Source: Entophlyctis helioformis
Lineage: Eukaryota > Chytridiomycota > Chytridiomycetes > Chytridiales > Chytriomycetaceae
Length of the DNA: 64,000 nucleotides
Reading direction: 5' to 3'
Assembly: GCA_025526915.1 (NCBI GenBank)
Contig: JAHLKH010000049.1
Coordinates: forward strand, 89,847-153,846
Shown: in pieces, positions 1 to 11,600 of the stretch
Numbering within the stretch: position 1 is the stretch's first letter
Layout: each line of letters opens with the position of its first letter
Notes under the pieces: generated by a model
Told to the model about the DNA's origin: nothing
Seen by the model: only the letters and a program-made list of their open reading frames with translations
Database searches by the model: none
Position numbers and translations under genes: made by a program

Positions 1-577
1 CGCCAAGGAGAAGGCGCGTGTGGCGCGGTTTGGCACACCGACCGAATATGATCGCCGGCATGTCGAATGAATGTGGTTCATTGGGCGATCCGTTTGTGGA
101 TGGCGGTGCATGCCACTTGACTGCTTGGAGGTGGCGACAGAGGCAATGCCGATCTGATGCATCAGTGTGGCATGCGAGACTGGCGATTGTTGTCCAGAAG
201 CTGCAGAGACACGCTGTCCGCATTGGACGGACAGTGCTTGTGCAGGAGAGCATAGCGTCGATCTGGCGTTCTATGGTATGAGCGAAGGCGGCATCTGCCC
301 TTGACCAGCAGCCTCCTGTCGATAGTCGGGCTATCCCTGACGGCGACTTGCAACACTCGTGGCGCTTCTTGTGCAAGTCCGCCAGTGTGTACATCGCGTT
401 GCAGTCTCGCGGCATCTCCACAGGTGGCGATGTAGTGGCTGGCACACACCCTCCAGAGTCGCTCATTCCAGCCTCACGCCGCCCAGCCATTGCATGCAAC
501 ATTGCTTCGAAACCAAAGACAAGATTGACTCGAATCGATGCATTTAGAGGTTTGGTTCAGCCACAGCACACTCCCGA
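1..577. other. No gene recognised
   Basis: This stretch precedes the stop codon of the minus-strand DRG2 gene. Short open frames occur on both strands, but none has a recognisable domain, splice pattern or family resemblance. It probably contains the 3' UTR of DRG2 and part of an intergenic space. Confidence 0.5.
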
Positions 578-2300
578 CTATGCCTTCTTCTTGACAATCT
601 GCACCACATCTTCGTCCTCAATCACATGAACAAGGCCAACACGCTGAGGGTTGTGTTTGGCCGACACGCCCCACACAAGCGCAAACTGTCGCAGCACATG
701 CCAATGTCAGTGTCAATCAGTCGGCCAGTCGGCCGCATGCCCAAGATACGGCACAGCACAGTGCACCTTGAACTCGTCCAGCAGCGAGCGGTGGATGCCT
801 TTGCAGACCTGCTCGATCGTCGAGCCGCGCTTGAGAATGATGCCGCCGTCAAAGTCCGGGTACTCGCCGCGTTTCTTGGTGTAGCAGCGGATGAGGTCCA
901 GGTGGTGCCAGATCTGGTCAATCAGGAAGTCCAGGTTGAGGTCCGTCTCGCACGACACCACGACCGTGTTGTCTTCTCTGGCAAGCCGGTCGACCTCTTC
1001 AATCGAAATCTGCCATCCCCGTGGGTGTTGCTCGTGGTGAGCACGCAAGACGGCAGATGGCAAGGTGCGAGGCGTGCACGCACCTGATCGATCTTGTTGT
1101 AGCAGTAGAGACACTTGATGTACTTGCGGTTGCCAAGCACGACATCGATAAACTGGTCGACGGTCGCATCTTCGCGGACAAGGACTTCGGCATTGTGGAT
1201 CTACACCAGACATTCGTCGTCAGTTGGCCAGCGGAGTCGATCATCCACCAACACAAAGACGCCGGCATCCAAACCTTGTAGTCGTGCAGAATCTGTCATC
1301 CCAACCACCAATCGCGCATTGGTCAGCCATGCATGGAGACCAGAACCAGCAACACCAACAGCAACAGCAACGACGACGATAGTCGAGCCATGCAACAAGA
1401 CTCACGTTGTAGACCATCTTCTCGTTGAGATAGGTCAGCTTCATGGTCGCGTTGAACGAGATACCGCCGCCCTTCTTGACCTTGAAGTAGATGTTGGGCT
1501 TGTGGGTGTTGATGCGGATACCGACCGCCTCGAGCTCGGCCTCGAGCAGCTCACGCTGGCGGTTGCCCTTTGTGGCGTCGAGCATCATCAGAATGAGATC
1601 GGCCGTCTTGGCCACGGCAATGACTAGGAGCCACACCACGGCATGGATCAGCAAGCGTTGATACTGGCAAGACTAGGCATGGCAGGGCAGGTGGCTTACC
1701 TTGGCGACCACGGCCCTTGCCCTGGGAGGCGCCTTCAATGATACCGGGCAGATCCAGCAACTGGATCTGAGCGCCGTTGTAGTTGATCTTGCCGGGACTG
1801 GCCATGCACACGTCGCACAACCGGCAGGATTCAGCATCATCCCGTCATCCCGTCAGCCAGCGAGCGAGCGAGCGTCAGTCGGCAGCGAGCGCCGGGAGCA
1901 ACATCAGCAGCAAGGCAGCGGCAGGCGGCCAACGCACATGCAGGTCAGGGTGGTGAACTCGTAGGCGGCAGCCTCGGACTTTGTGCCTGTGGCCTTGGAC
2001 AGCAGCGTCGACTTGCCGACGGACGGAAATCCCACCATGGCCACGCGGGCGTCGCCCGAGCGCACGACATCAAAGCCTGCACCTTTGGGCCCAGCCTTGC
2101 CTGCCGGCTCCAGCAGCATCACCCGGTACTTGGCCAGCTTGGCCTTGAGCAGGCCCAAGTGGTACTCGGTCGCCTTGTTCTTCTGCGTGCGGTTGATTTC
2201 CGCCTGGATTTCCGCTGTTGGGCTGTCTGTCAGTGTGTGGACGCTCGCTCTGGTCTCGCTGCGCTGCGCTGCACGGACCAATCTTCTCCGTGATGCCCAT
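578..2300 (-). CDS. DRG2: DRG2/RBG2 GTP-binding protein
   Basis: Developmentally regulated GTP-binding protein of the Obg-related TRAFAC class; family members bind translating ribosomes with a DFRP partner. Eight exons read by eye: 2300-2279, 2214-1938, 1797-1700, 1623-1406, 1292-1275, 1200-1084, 1009-767, 685-578. They total 1101 nt, a 366-residue protein, matching the usual length of about 364. Visible motifs are the P-loop [18 protein letters not shown] (G3) and NKID (G4), then a TGS-type C-terminus ending in VVQIVKKKA. The segment [15 protein letters not shown] and the insert [17 protein letters not shown] match DRG2 rather than DRG1. The start ATG is followed by GITEKI, as expected. Exon 5 is only 18 nt and encodes ILHDYK; without it a conserved block would be missing. 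All junction phases agree, so the gene looks intact. Confidence 0.95.
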
Positions 2301-2499
2301 CTCGACGTGATGATTGTCGGGGCAAGTGTGGCAACGAAGCGACAAAACCACATGCACCATCTGCGCCACGCCTCGAGCATCTCGCTTTCCAAGTCGCTTC
2401 ATTCGAGTCATGCGCCTTGCTCGTCAACGGGTCGATCGATCCATGGTATGGGCTGGCTGTCTGCTGGCCAGCTCTACCAGCCGTCAGGGGCTCGGCAGA

Positions 2500-3532
2500 T
2501 CAGTAGTCAATCTTCTCCGTGTACGTCTTTTCGTTGGCCACAATGGGCAGACTGGACTGCTTCCATGCGCCGATGCCGCCCTTGAGCGAGTACACGTTCT
2601 TGTAGCCCATCTTCTGCAGCGCGTCCGCAGCGAGAATGGAGCGCGCACCGCCCGCGCAGTACACCACCACATCGTCAAACTGGTCCACAACGGTGCTCTC
2701 CTACAGATGCACGCCCACGTGGCGGTCAGCAGTCGCTCGTAACCTCCTCGTGCAGCCTGCCCCACTCACAATGTCACGCTCAAGGGTGCCACGTCCCGTG
2801 TAGACGGCAAAGGGAATGTGCTCCTCGTTCCACTCGTACGTCTCTCTGTTGAACAACAGCAACGGCAACAGTAGCAATAACAGTAAATGTCAGCGCTTGT
2901 GGTTTAACAGGGCGAGGGCAGCCGCCGTGCAGGCCAGGCAGACGGGTCGCACCTGACGTCGAGAATGTGGAGCGACGACGGCGGGCCGTGGACAGGGTCG
3001 GCCGTGATGCGGGCGTTGAGCTGCGCAGCAGTGATCTCCTTGACGGACGGCGCGACGGTCTTGAGGTAGTCGGCAAACAGGCCGCGGGCAGCCGGTGTGG
3101 CCGACAGCGAGCGGAACGCCACTGTGGCGGCGGGGGCTCTGAGGGCAGCCTATTGCGGCGTGTGCGTGTGTGTGTGTGTGTGCGTTGGGTCGTTGTCCGG
3201 TCCACACCACCACCACCACCACCACCAGCCAGGCAGGCAGGCGGGCAGCACCAATGCAGAGACGATGGTCGCGGCCACAGCCCAGGTGCCAGCCAGCCAG
3301 CCCGCCAGGTGCCAGCAGGACGTCGTCGCACAGAGGAGCAGGCGTGAGTTGCAGGTCTGAGACGGCAACCGCACGGCAGAGGGGGCGGGTCGCAGTGGCC
3401 GTGGCAGAGGCAGCCAGCAGCCAGCAGCCAGCAGCGAGCCGCCGCTTCCCCCCGCCTGCACTCGGCCTGCACTCGGTCTGCAGTCCAAGCACGCACCTGC
3501 GAGGCGGTCTTGAAGATGCGGCGAGCGAACAT
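2500..3532 (-). CDS. Single-domain rhodanese-like sulfurtransferase
   Basis: Likely thiosulfate or persulfide sulfurtransferase. Four exons: 3532-3493, 3121-2953, 2845-2770, 2700-2500, giving 486 nt and 161 residues in frame. The N-terminus MFARRIFKTASQV is basic and amphipathic and is followed by LAFRSLSATPAARG, so import into mitochondria is likely (inference). The rhodanese fold is visible as ITAAQLNARI, then HILDVRE, then the active loop CAGGAR with the catalytic Cys, then YSLKGGIGAW near the end. The first intron is long (371 nt) and its donor, GTGCTT, was chosen because it keeps the phase; an upstream GTGCGT would not. Exons 2 to 4 are secure, the first exon less so. Confidence 0.85.
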
Positions 3533-4010
3533 TTGGCGAAACGAGACAACAATCCGCTTGCGTTATGATGCCTGCTTTGAGCTTGCTGTGAGCCTGCTGG
3601 ATCTGCAGGATCTGCCATGCAGCACGGCGCTGTGCGTTCATGAGGGCACCAAGCATCTGCCAAGGCTTCGGGCCGTCGCCTGCACATTGCGGGATCACGC
3701 AGGACTCAACGCAGCAACGATGCCGGCCGGCTGTGGCTGCCGTCGGATGCGAAGCTGCTCGTGTCGTTGAGCGCAGGCACGGACACGGCCGTCAGCTGCT
3801 CGCCGATGCTGCTCATGGCCCGTGTAATGTTTGTGGATGTGTGGCCAACCGGGCTGTGGATATGCGCCGCCACCAGTCGCGTTCTGCCGGCTGCTATCGT
3901 GCGGGAATGTCAGCGGTTGCTTTGTGGTTGTGGTGCATCGGCACGCGATCAGCACGCCATTGGCACGGCATATTCGTCATGCTGCAGGGGCTGGCTGTGT
4001 GTCTGTGTGT

Positions 4011-4045
<35 letters not shown>

Positions 4046-4322
4046 CGTGTCTGACGTGGCGACTGTGCTGTCCGCCTGTTGCAGGCGAGCCGGCGGATCC
4101 TCTGCGGACCATCGCAGCAGCAGCCCAATTCTCCGTGCGCGATTCTCCGCACGGCTCGCTCAAAAGCAGCGGCAGTTCTCCTGACCCCGCCAACAACACA
4201 CGCAGCCCATCTGTAAGCACACACAAGGCGGCTGCTGCACGGCGCCTCTGGCAGCAACCGACGGGTGCACAGCCTGTGTGTCTGTCTGTCTGCCAACTAA
4301 CCGTCTGCATATAGCACACACC
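3533..4322. promoter_or_regulatory. Divergent intergenic region with CCTG repeat
   Basis: This 790-bp stretch lies between the start of the rhodanese gene (minus) and the start of glutaredoxin (plus), so it should hold both promoters. Open frames on both strands show no family resemblance. It carries a perfect CCTG-type microsatellite near 4011-4045. Another short CTGCC run lies downstream of glutaredoxin near 4641-4665. Confidence 0.5.
4011..4045. repeat. CCTG tetranucleotide microsatellite
   Basis: About eight uninterrupted copies of the tetranucleotide CCTG/TGCC lie upstream of the glutaredoxin gene. No gene overlaps it. Confidence 0.9.
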
Positions 4323-4625
4323 ATGTCTGCCGTCGCAACGCTCGTCGAGAACGCCATCAAGGACAACGCCGCCGTCGTCTTCTCCAAGACGTACTGCCCG
4401 TACTGCACACGGGCCAAGACGCTGCTCAAGGCCAAGAACGTCGACTTTGCGCTGTTTGAGCTCGACAACCTGGCCAACGGCGCCGAGATCCAGGCGTACC
4501 TGCTGGACAAGACGAAGCAGCGCACCGTGCCCAACGTGTTCATCCACCAGAAGCACATTGGCGGCTCGTCGGACCTGGATGCGCTCAACAAGACGGGCGA
4601 GCTCGACAAGATCCTTGCGGCATAG
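4323..4625 (+). CDS. Glutaredoxin (dithiol, CPYC type)
   Basis: Small thiol-disulfide oxidoreductase that uses glutathione to reduce protein disulfides. It is a single exon of 100 residues, the usual size for cytosolic glutaredoxins. The active site CPYC follows FSKTY near residue 25. The glutathione-binding TVPNVFI (cis-Pro) and GGSSDLDAL motifs are both present. The ATG sits in a good context after a run of CA-rich sequence, and the stop is followed by a CTGCC-rich tail. No targeting peptide is visible, so a cytosolic location is likely. Confidence 0.95.
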   Translation: MSAVATLVENAIKDNAAVVFSKTYCPYCTRAKTLLKAKNVDFALFELDNLANGAEIQAYLLDKTKQRTVPNVFIHQKHIGGSSDLDALNKTGELDKILAA

Positions 4626-4817
4626 GCTGCGCAGTGTATCTGCCTGTCTGCCTGCCTGCCTGCCTTCTGTCGTCTGTCCGTGGTGTGCGATCGATGCTGC
4701 ATCATAAACTGTCGGTCCACACCACATCCACCAACACATCCACCACCACTGTCCATCCATCCCATCTGCACGGTATGCCGCAGTATGGCATGCGCACAGC
4801 CAGCATCCATCCGCCGT

Positions 4818-5977
4818 TCATTCCTTGGCCTTGTCGTTCCTGGCAGACTCTTGGGCACTCGCAGATGCACCCACACTCGCAGATGCACCACCCCAGCCAG
4901 GAGCACGCATCGCAGAAAAGAGCCTGGCGACGCCGCCTTTCTTGAGGGCGGCTTTCGTGTCAGCCTCGAGCGGATTGCCGGCCAGCAGCAGCCGCGAGTC
5001 CTTGCGGTCCAGGTGCAGATCCAGCAGGCAGAGCGGGACGGTGGTGAACAGGTTGCCCTGGAGGTTGAGATGCGAGAGTGCCTTGAGCTTGGCAAACTCG
5101 GCGGGCAGGTCGCGCAGCTTGTTGTCTCGCAGCACCAAACTGTGGTGGTCGTCAGTCGGTGTGGTGTCATTGGTGCCAGCTGAACCGGTCCGTTGACACA
5201 GCGATCGAGTCAGCACGCACCGTTTCAAGGAGCACCAGGTTGCCCATCTCTTTGGGCAGCACGCTCAGCTCGTTGTCGGACAGATGCAGCGACCGCAGCG
5301 TGGTCAAGTACCCCAAAGTTGGACGAGATGGTCGTGATCTTGTTGCAACTCAGGTCCAGATACTCGAGGGCAGGCGATGTGCCAAAGCCTTGCGGCAGAT
5401 CAACAGAGCATTGTTGCTGCCGTGCCGTGTTTGACGTCCGTCCCAGGTCATCCCACCCAGTGTCAGCCAGCTTCCTCTGCCACGCCTCTCACAGCCTCGT
5501 TGCAAGCACCATGGCATCAGGACGCGTCCACACACACCTGACGACAAGCCGCTTGAGCAGCTGCAGCTGGTTGATGCTGCGCGGCAGATGGGCGAGCCGG
5601 TTGGCATACAGCGACAGCGCCTCGAGGTTCTTGAGGCGGTACATGTCGTCGGGCAGCTCTGCATGCGTCTAGCGAGTCAGCACGCTGCAGACAGCCTTGT
5701 TGTGGCTGACTCGTTGGCTGACTGACTGCCGGCGAGACTGCCAGTGCGCAAACACCACTCGCCTGATATCTTGTTGTTTGACAGACTGACACGCAGCAGA
5801 CTGGCCAGATCCACTGTGCCAGCACGGTCAGTAGCCACGGTCGCCAGCCACGATATGAGCCACGATACAAGCAACCGACTCACGCAGGCCAGACGGAACC
5901 TCCTTGAGTCCAAGGTCGTCCAGACCAATGTTCTTGTGGCCCAGATGGCGCGCCTCGTCAATGACGTTTTTGGCCAT
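4818..5977 (-). CDS. Leucine-rich-repeat protein, frame-disrupted
   Basis: Intracellular-type LRR protein of the Ras-suppressor/SHOC2-like style. Proposed exons: 5977-5884, 5813-5763, 5658-5538, 5416-5221, 5139-4818. The start MAKNVIDEARHLG is followed by repeats such as LHLSDNELSVLPKEMGNL and LVLRDNKLRDLPAEFAKL, with the 23-residue LRR spacing. The C-terminus is Ala/Ser-rich and ends in NDKAKE. The second intron seems to use a GC donor (G|GCGAGT), because only that joins KIS to ELPDD in frame. Frame problems follow: near 5390-5400 the frame must shift to reach DLPQGF, and a run of four C at 5311-5314 adds one base between SSNFG and YLTTLR. The phase at the last intron is also unclear. It may be a pseudogene or carry consensus errors. 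Confidence 0.7.
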
Positions 5978-6109
5978 GGCCGCGTGTCTGCTGTGCGATC
6001 GCTTGCCGTTGGGCTCTTGAACCGCTTTTGACGGATCTGGACAAACGTGGATCGCCCATCGCCCATCGCCCATCGCCCATCGTCCATCGCCCTTTGCAAC
6101 ACTCCAGCG
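5978..6109. promoter_or_regulatory. Bidirectional promoter with 7-nt tandem repeat
   Basis: This 132-bp gap separates the divergent LRR and BABAM2 genes. It contains about five copies of the heptamer ATCGCCC, slightly degenerate at the right end, around 6051-6088. The position suggests a shared promoter; the repeat could hold regulatory sites, but this is inference. Confidence 0.5.
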
Positions 6110-7740
6110 ATGCATGCGTTTGTGCAAGCGGCAGTGCGGCGAGTGCAAGACGCCGCCGAGTGGTTCGACGTCTCGGGGTTCCAGTCGTCGGCGGCCGTCG
6201 CATGGACAGACGACGACCCGCAGCTCGACACCCGCTTCACCGTCGCCTTCCGAGTCTGCGGCAGGCTTCCGCTCAGCTGTGAGTCGCTGGCGGCTGCTTG
6301 TGGCTGCTGCTCGGTGGTGGCACTCGAACTCGCACTCGCACCTGCACACAGCCGGCCTGCTGACTGCGTGCTGCTGACTGCTGCTGCTGCTGTCGCCGTC
6401 GCCCAGGCACCGTCATCTACGATGCAGGCGACATCGAGTTCCCGCCCGACATCCTCGTCCTCGGCCCGGCTGGCTTCGCTCCCAGGCTGGCAGACATCAA
6501 GCCGCTCGTCGAGTGGCAGCCAAGCAACGACCGCAACCTGCTGGATGCGCTCACGCACATCCGCAGACTCTACATTGTGAGCCGACCCTTGCATGCCACC
6601 ACGGCTTGGCTTGGCCTGCCCATGTGTGCACATCTGGCTGCACATCTGGCTGCACATCTGCAAGACACGAGGCTCACCAGATCGTCTGCACCAACAGGAC
6701 TCGCAGCGCCTGCTCATATCAACGTGCGGCTTTGAACGCATCAGCTTCGAGGCTGGCTGCCTGTCGCATTTCGAGGTGCGTCCATGATATCTTGTGTGTA
6801 TGGACGCCTGCATATGCACGTCTCACACACGCACATGTGCTTGCCTTGGCCCTTTAGGATCTCGAGATGCTTCTGGAAAACGACACAAACGACGTCACTT
6901 GCTACTTCTACATCCCGTTCAAGCACAATGCGTTTGCTCAGAAGCGTAAGCCTGCTGGATCTGTGCTCAAGTGGTGTGGCTGGCATGTGGCTGACCGATG
7001 GCATGCTCAACAGGCGCGATCCTCTCTCTGACCATGTTAGTCGACGTTGAGTCGGGCAATGTTTCCAGCGTGTCTCGTGAGCTGCTGGTTCCGCCCAAGA
7101 GCCAGGAATCTGTCATTCAGGTGCACTGCAGATGCATGCTTTGCCATGCTGTGGATCTCGGGCGGCTGACGGACTGGCTTGCTGTGACAGTTGCCGTCGT
7201 ACCCGTTAGAAGGGCTTGTCGTGGACTATGTGGCGCAAGTGATTGCGTTCCTTGACCGCACGACAGAGCTGCGCATCAGCGCACGCACAGCACGCAAACA
7301 GCTCATCGAGTCGCTCGCGGCAGAGTTCCAGCCGATCCTTGTCGAGTACGACGACGTGGACTACAGGTTCATCTCGCTCTATGCCATGATATCGTCCGAA
7401 ATCGAGGGCAAGAGCAGGCCAGAGATCCACGGAGCGGCCGTCATCAACAGTAGGCGACATGTGCATCGGGTCTGACTGATTCGCGGCGATCTTGCATCGC
7501 TGACCCTGAGCATGGCCTGATTCGCCAGTCACGCTGCCCAAGACATTCCCAGACTCTGCGCCCACCGTCACGCTCATCTCGCCGCTCTTCTTCCGGTCAG
7601 AGGATAGCCACATCCCAGTCTCGAAGGAATGGCGCATCCCATACAACCGATTAATGACCGTTGTGGACATTGTCGACTTTTTCAGGCACGTGCTCTTCCA
7701 CTATGCGTCTGGCTGCTGTCCGCGTCCAGATCCACACTGA
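6110..7740 (+). CDS. BABAM2: BABAM2/BRE (BRCC45) subunit of BRISC and BRCA1-A
   Basis: Scaffold subunit with UEV-like folds that, in animals, joins the K63-specific deubiquitinase BRCC36 in the BRISC and BRCA1-A complexes. Seven exons: 6110-6278, 6407-6576, 6698-6775, 6858-6945, 7014-7120, 7191-7449, 7529-7740, summing to 1083 nt and 360 residues (family about 383). Recognisable blocks are EFPPDILVLG then LVEWQPSNDRNLL, NDVTCYFYIPF, then SYPLEGLVVDYVAQVIAFL, matching the human GCLIDYVPQV region, and TLISPLFFR near the end. All phases agree. The start ATG (MHAFVQ) has an in-frame ATG 63 nt upstream, which could be used instead. Its presence implies the organism keeps a BRISC-like complex. Confidence 0.85.
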
Positions 7741-7924
7741 CATCTGGCTCTGCTGGCCATGAACAGATCGGAGATGCAGGCGCAGGTTGTGCAGTTCCAT
7801 TCAAGTCTGGGCCGATGATCTGTGACGCACGTTTGCATCGACCCCTGTCCACGATAAACCAACACAGTGCTGTATGTACAAGAGTGTATTGCCCATGGGC
7901 CCTGATCCTCTATCAGGATGCGCT

Positions 7925-8600
7925 TTACTTGAGCCAGCACTTGAGTCTGTGGGCGGCGTGCCTGGTTGTCAGAGTGCGTGTACACGGTGAGCAGATGGAC
8001 GGTCAAGGGCAGCATACCGAAAGGCGTCGACGCCGTTGAGATAGTAGCGGGTCAGCCGCTTGTCGCGCACAAAGCCCAGCCGCTGGTACAGCGAGAGGGC
8101 GGCCTTGTTTGTGAGCTCTGTCTCGAGCACAGCCTGCAACACCGGCAGCGACACGCCACACGCACACGTCAGAGCCGGCCTCCACAAGTCTCTTTTGTAC
8201 AGCGACGCACCTCGTCGGCATCCTGGTTGCGCATCGCGGTCACGGCACGCTTGACCAGCTCGCTGCCGATGCCGTGCTTGCGGTACGGCTTGGCGACGGC
8301 CAGCATGGCAATGTAGCCGCGCAGCGTCTGGTCGCGATGGCTCTCGAGCTTGCAGATGACGGTGCCGATGACGTCTGAGCCGGCGGGCAGCGCCGGGTCG
8401 CGGGCCACAAACGACACCGACGGCGACATGCGCAGGAAGTAGCGGTACGTGAACACCGAGTACGGCTCGGACAGGTCGCTGTCGATGAGCGCCATCATCT
8501 GCGGCAGCTGCGACTCGCTCGTGTCGTACACCTCGAACACCACCGCTGGCGCCGTGGCCGTCGTCGTCGTCGTCGTCGTCGTCGCTGCGTTCAAATCCAT
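7925..8600 (-). CDS. NAA30: NAA30/MAK3, catalytic subunit of NatC
   Basis: N-alpha-acetyltransferase that acetylates N-termini beginning Met-Leu, Met-Ile, Met-Phe and similar. Exons 8600-8211, 8133-8018 and 7946-7925 give 528 nt and 175 residues. The GNAT fold is clear: [15 protein letters not shown], then [18 protein letters not shown] with the acetyl-CoA motif RKHGIG, then [19 protein letters not shown] and [13 protein letters not shown]. The last exon is 22 nt and restores the conserved ending RLKCWLK; reading through its donor would give an unrelated tail. The N-terminus has eight threonines coded by a GTC/GAC microsatellite. The gene starts 36 bp from the divergent RhoGAP start. Confidence 0.93.
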
Positions 8601-8636
8601 CTCAGATTATTCGTGGTTTGCGAGGAAGCAGCAAAC
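8601..8636. promoter_or_regulatory. 36-bp gap between divergent starts
   Basis: Only 36 bp separate the proposed ATG of NAA30 (minus) and of the RhoGAP gene (plus). Transcription start sites must lie within this gap or inside the opposite gene's coding region, unless one of the starts is annotated too far upstream. Confidence 0.55.
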
Positions 8637-11600
8637 ATGGCCGAGGACAGCGCCTGTAGGTTTGCTGGCGGCGCCGTGTGGGGGCTGCTGCGTGCGATTG
8701 CGGCGTGCTGCTGACCACCTCGCCGTCTCTGCTCGCTGCTCTGCCTGCTGCCCGCCAATGCTCTGCCCGCTACTGCCCTTGTCGCCCTTGTCGCCCTTGT
8801 CGCTCTTGTCGCCTCGCCGCCTGCAGCGCTGTTCAAGTCGCTGGACGGCAGCTTGCCGTCGCTCGACTTTGGGCTCGACGTCGACCTGGATCTGAGCCTG
8901 GACATGGACATGGACCTGTCGCCCGTTGCGACCATCGACGACCTGCCGCCGCTCTCGGTACGTGCTCCTTGCCGCCGTGTGCACCGCACGGCTTCGGGCT
9001 GTCTGAGCGCTGGTGCGCCTCTCTTGGCAGTGCTGCCTGTGCACCGCCTGGCAGTGCATCTGGCTTGCACCGGCCGTCCTCTGCCGCACACACCCACTCA
9101 CACTCACACACTCACACACACACTCAACGGCGGCAGCTGTCCGAGGCCATCGTGTCCAACCAGCTGCGCGACCAGGTGATGCTGCAGACGGCCAACTGGC
9201 CCATCATCAAGTACGGATACCTGACCCGCCGCAACGTCACCAGGAGCGACAGCCACAACGCTGCGGCCGCACCTGCATCGCCCACGCGTGCTGCTGGCAG
9301 CGCTCCTGGCCAGCACTGGTGGTCGGCAAACTACGTCGAAGTGCGCGGCCTCTACATGTTCTTCTACCTGCTGCTCGACGTCGAGCGCACCAGCGGCGGC
9401 AGCGCGTCTGAGGGTGCAGGCGATCACGCCAACGACGACCCGAGCAAGCTCAAGGTGAGCCCGCATCTGTGCTGTGCGGCACCTCTCACTTAATGCCGCG
9501 CCTGTCAGCCATGACACAAGCAACCGTTTTGCACAATTCCGATCGGCCGCCTGCGCCGCAGCATGCTGACTCTGTCCCGCCTCTGTCTGCTGACGCTGGA
9601 AACAGTCGTTCTTGAACAGGCTGGGTCCTGCTGCCCACGGATCGTCGCGCGCGTCCATGGACCTGTCGCGTCCGATGAGCGTCGTCTTCCACTCCAACCT
9701 CACGCCCGACGCAGACAAGTCCCGCATCCTGGTGCACTACATCTCGCTCTCCGACGCCATCCTTGCCGTCACCGACGTGGGCGTGGCCGACGCGAGCGTT
9801 CCTCGCACAACCGTCGCTCGTGGATCGGCAGACTACATGATGCTGGTGCCCAAGATCGACGGCATCATCTCGAGCCGTCTCAACCACGTTCTCCTCGACG
9901 TCATTGTGCCGCGCGACGTGCTGGAGATGCACTGGCGTCTGCGTGAAACCAAGTACAAGCACATGTCCAAGCCCGAGGTCGAGGAGCAGATTCGTCTGTC
10001 TGAGATGCGCGACTGGGCCATGGCCATCTCGGTCACGGGCGGCAGTGTCGGCGCTGCAGAGCTCGAAAAGCTCAGCCCCGTAGAGCGACGCAGATCTCCA
10101 TCTCCATCGCTGTCGCTGTCGCCGTCGCCGTCGCCGACAGGCCGCACTTCTTCGTCGTCGCGCATGTCGCTGGACTCGCTTGCGTCTCCGTGGAAGCGGT
10201 CCAACAACCGGGCATCGCACCTTGCTTCCTCGAGCACTTCGCCCACTCGCGGCGTCAAGCCCAGCTCTCCTCCTGCAGCTGCTTCTTCGGCGTCCAATGC
10301 AGATACACCTGGCGACCAGCACCCGGCTCCACGTCTTGGATTCCTGGGCAGCATCAAGCGCACATCCTTGCTGAACCTGTTCACACGGCGCGACGCGTCT
10401 GCCAAGACGGCCGAGCCGCTCACGCCTGCAGCAGCAACACTCGCCGCAGTGTCGGAAAAGTCTTCGGCAAAGCAATCGCCTGCATCAACGCTGTTCAGCG
10501 CCACACCTCCGCGGTCTGGAGCCAACTCGGACGATGGCAGCGGCTCAACCAGCATCGACAGCGGCAAGATGGACATGGCATCAGCATCATTGGATCAGGG
10601 CTCGGCCACTGCCAACCGCAGCCGTCCGTTTGCCAATGCTGGTGTCAAGATCCGCCAGTCCTTTGCCAGTGCTTGACGGCAAGCTGTTTGGTGGCGCCAG
10701 CAAGAACAGCGACGGCACTGGCAGCAGGCAGCAGCAGTAGCAGTGCAACAGCATCGACAGAGTCGCTGCAGCGACTCGCCAAGCACCAAGAATTGCTGCG
10801 CAAGCACACGACCCAGCATAAGCAGATCCAGCGGCAGCAGGAAGACCGGCTGCATCGCAAGGAGCTCAAGAACGCGCTTTCGTCGCCGCAGCTCCAGCCG
10901 CCACAGCAGCAGCTGCCCGTGTATGTGCCCGAGATCCCGCTTGCCACTGACGCCGCCATCCGCATCGTGCCATCCGAGCCCACGCTTGTCTTTTGCGACG
11001 AGCAGGTGCACACGGCTCGTCCCTCGTCCTGTCGCAGCGGTCGACGCAGGAAAAGGATCGCATCCCGCCCATCATCGTCAAGTGCCTGTCGGCCATTGAG
11101 GATCTTGGCCTGGACACCGAGGGGCTCTACCGCGTGTCCGGGTCCAGTGCTGTCATTGACCGTCTGCGTGCGCAGTTTGAGTCTGACCCCGACGGCATGT
11201 CGCTTGCCGTCCCAGCCAGTGCGGCTGCTGCTCCCGCTGCGGAAGACGCGCTGGAAGCGGCCGTGGCCGCTGTGACCATCACGCATGCATCTGCCACGCC
11301 CTACCCACCGACACGCCTGCGAGCCGCACACCGTCGCCGCCCAACACGTCGCCATCGGTCGCCAGTCTCTCGCCGAAACCGAGCACTGCCTCGGCGCTCT
11401 CTCGCGCTGGATCGCGGTCGCGTCCGCTCCGCACCCGCAGCCAGGTTTCGTTCTCGCCCTCGATCCGGGAACGCCGCCAGCCGCCTCAGTACAACCTTGA
11501 GCTGTTTGACAATGACATCAATGTGCTCTGCTCGCTCGTCAAGCTCGTTCTGCGCAACGGCCTCGGCGACAACCAGGAGCCCCTGTGCACGTTTGCTCTC

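Noticed and set aside
18..629. Several short overlapping open frames at the left edge
   Set aside because: They lie in different frames on both strands, have no motif or splice logic, and fit random open frames in GC-rich DNA.
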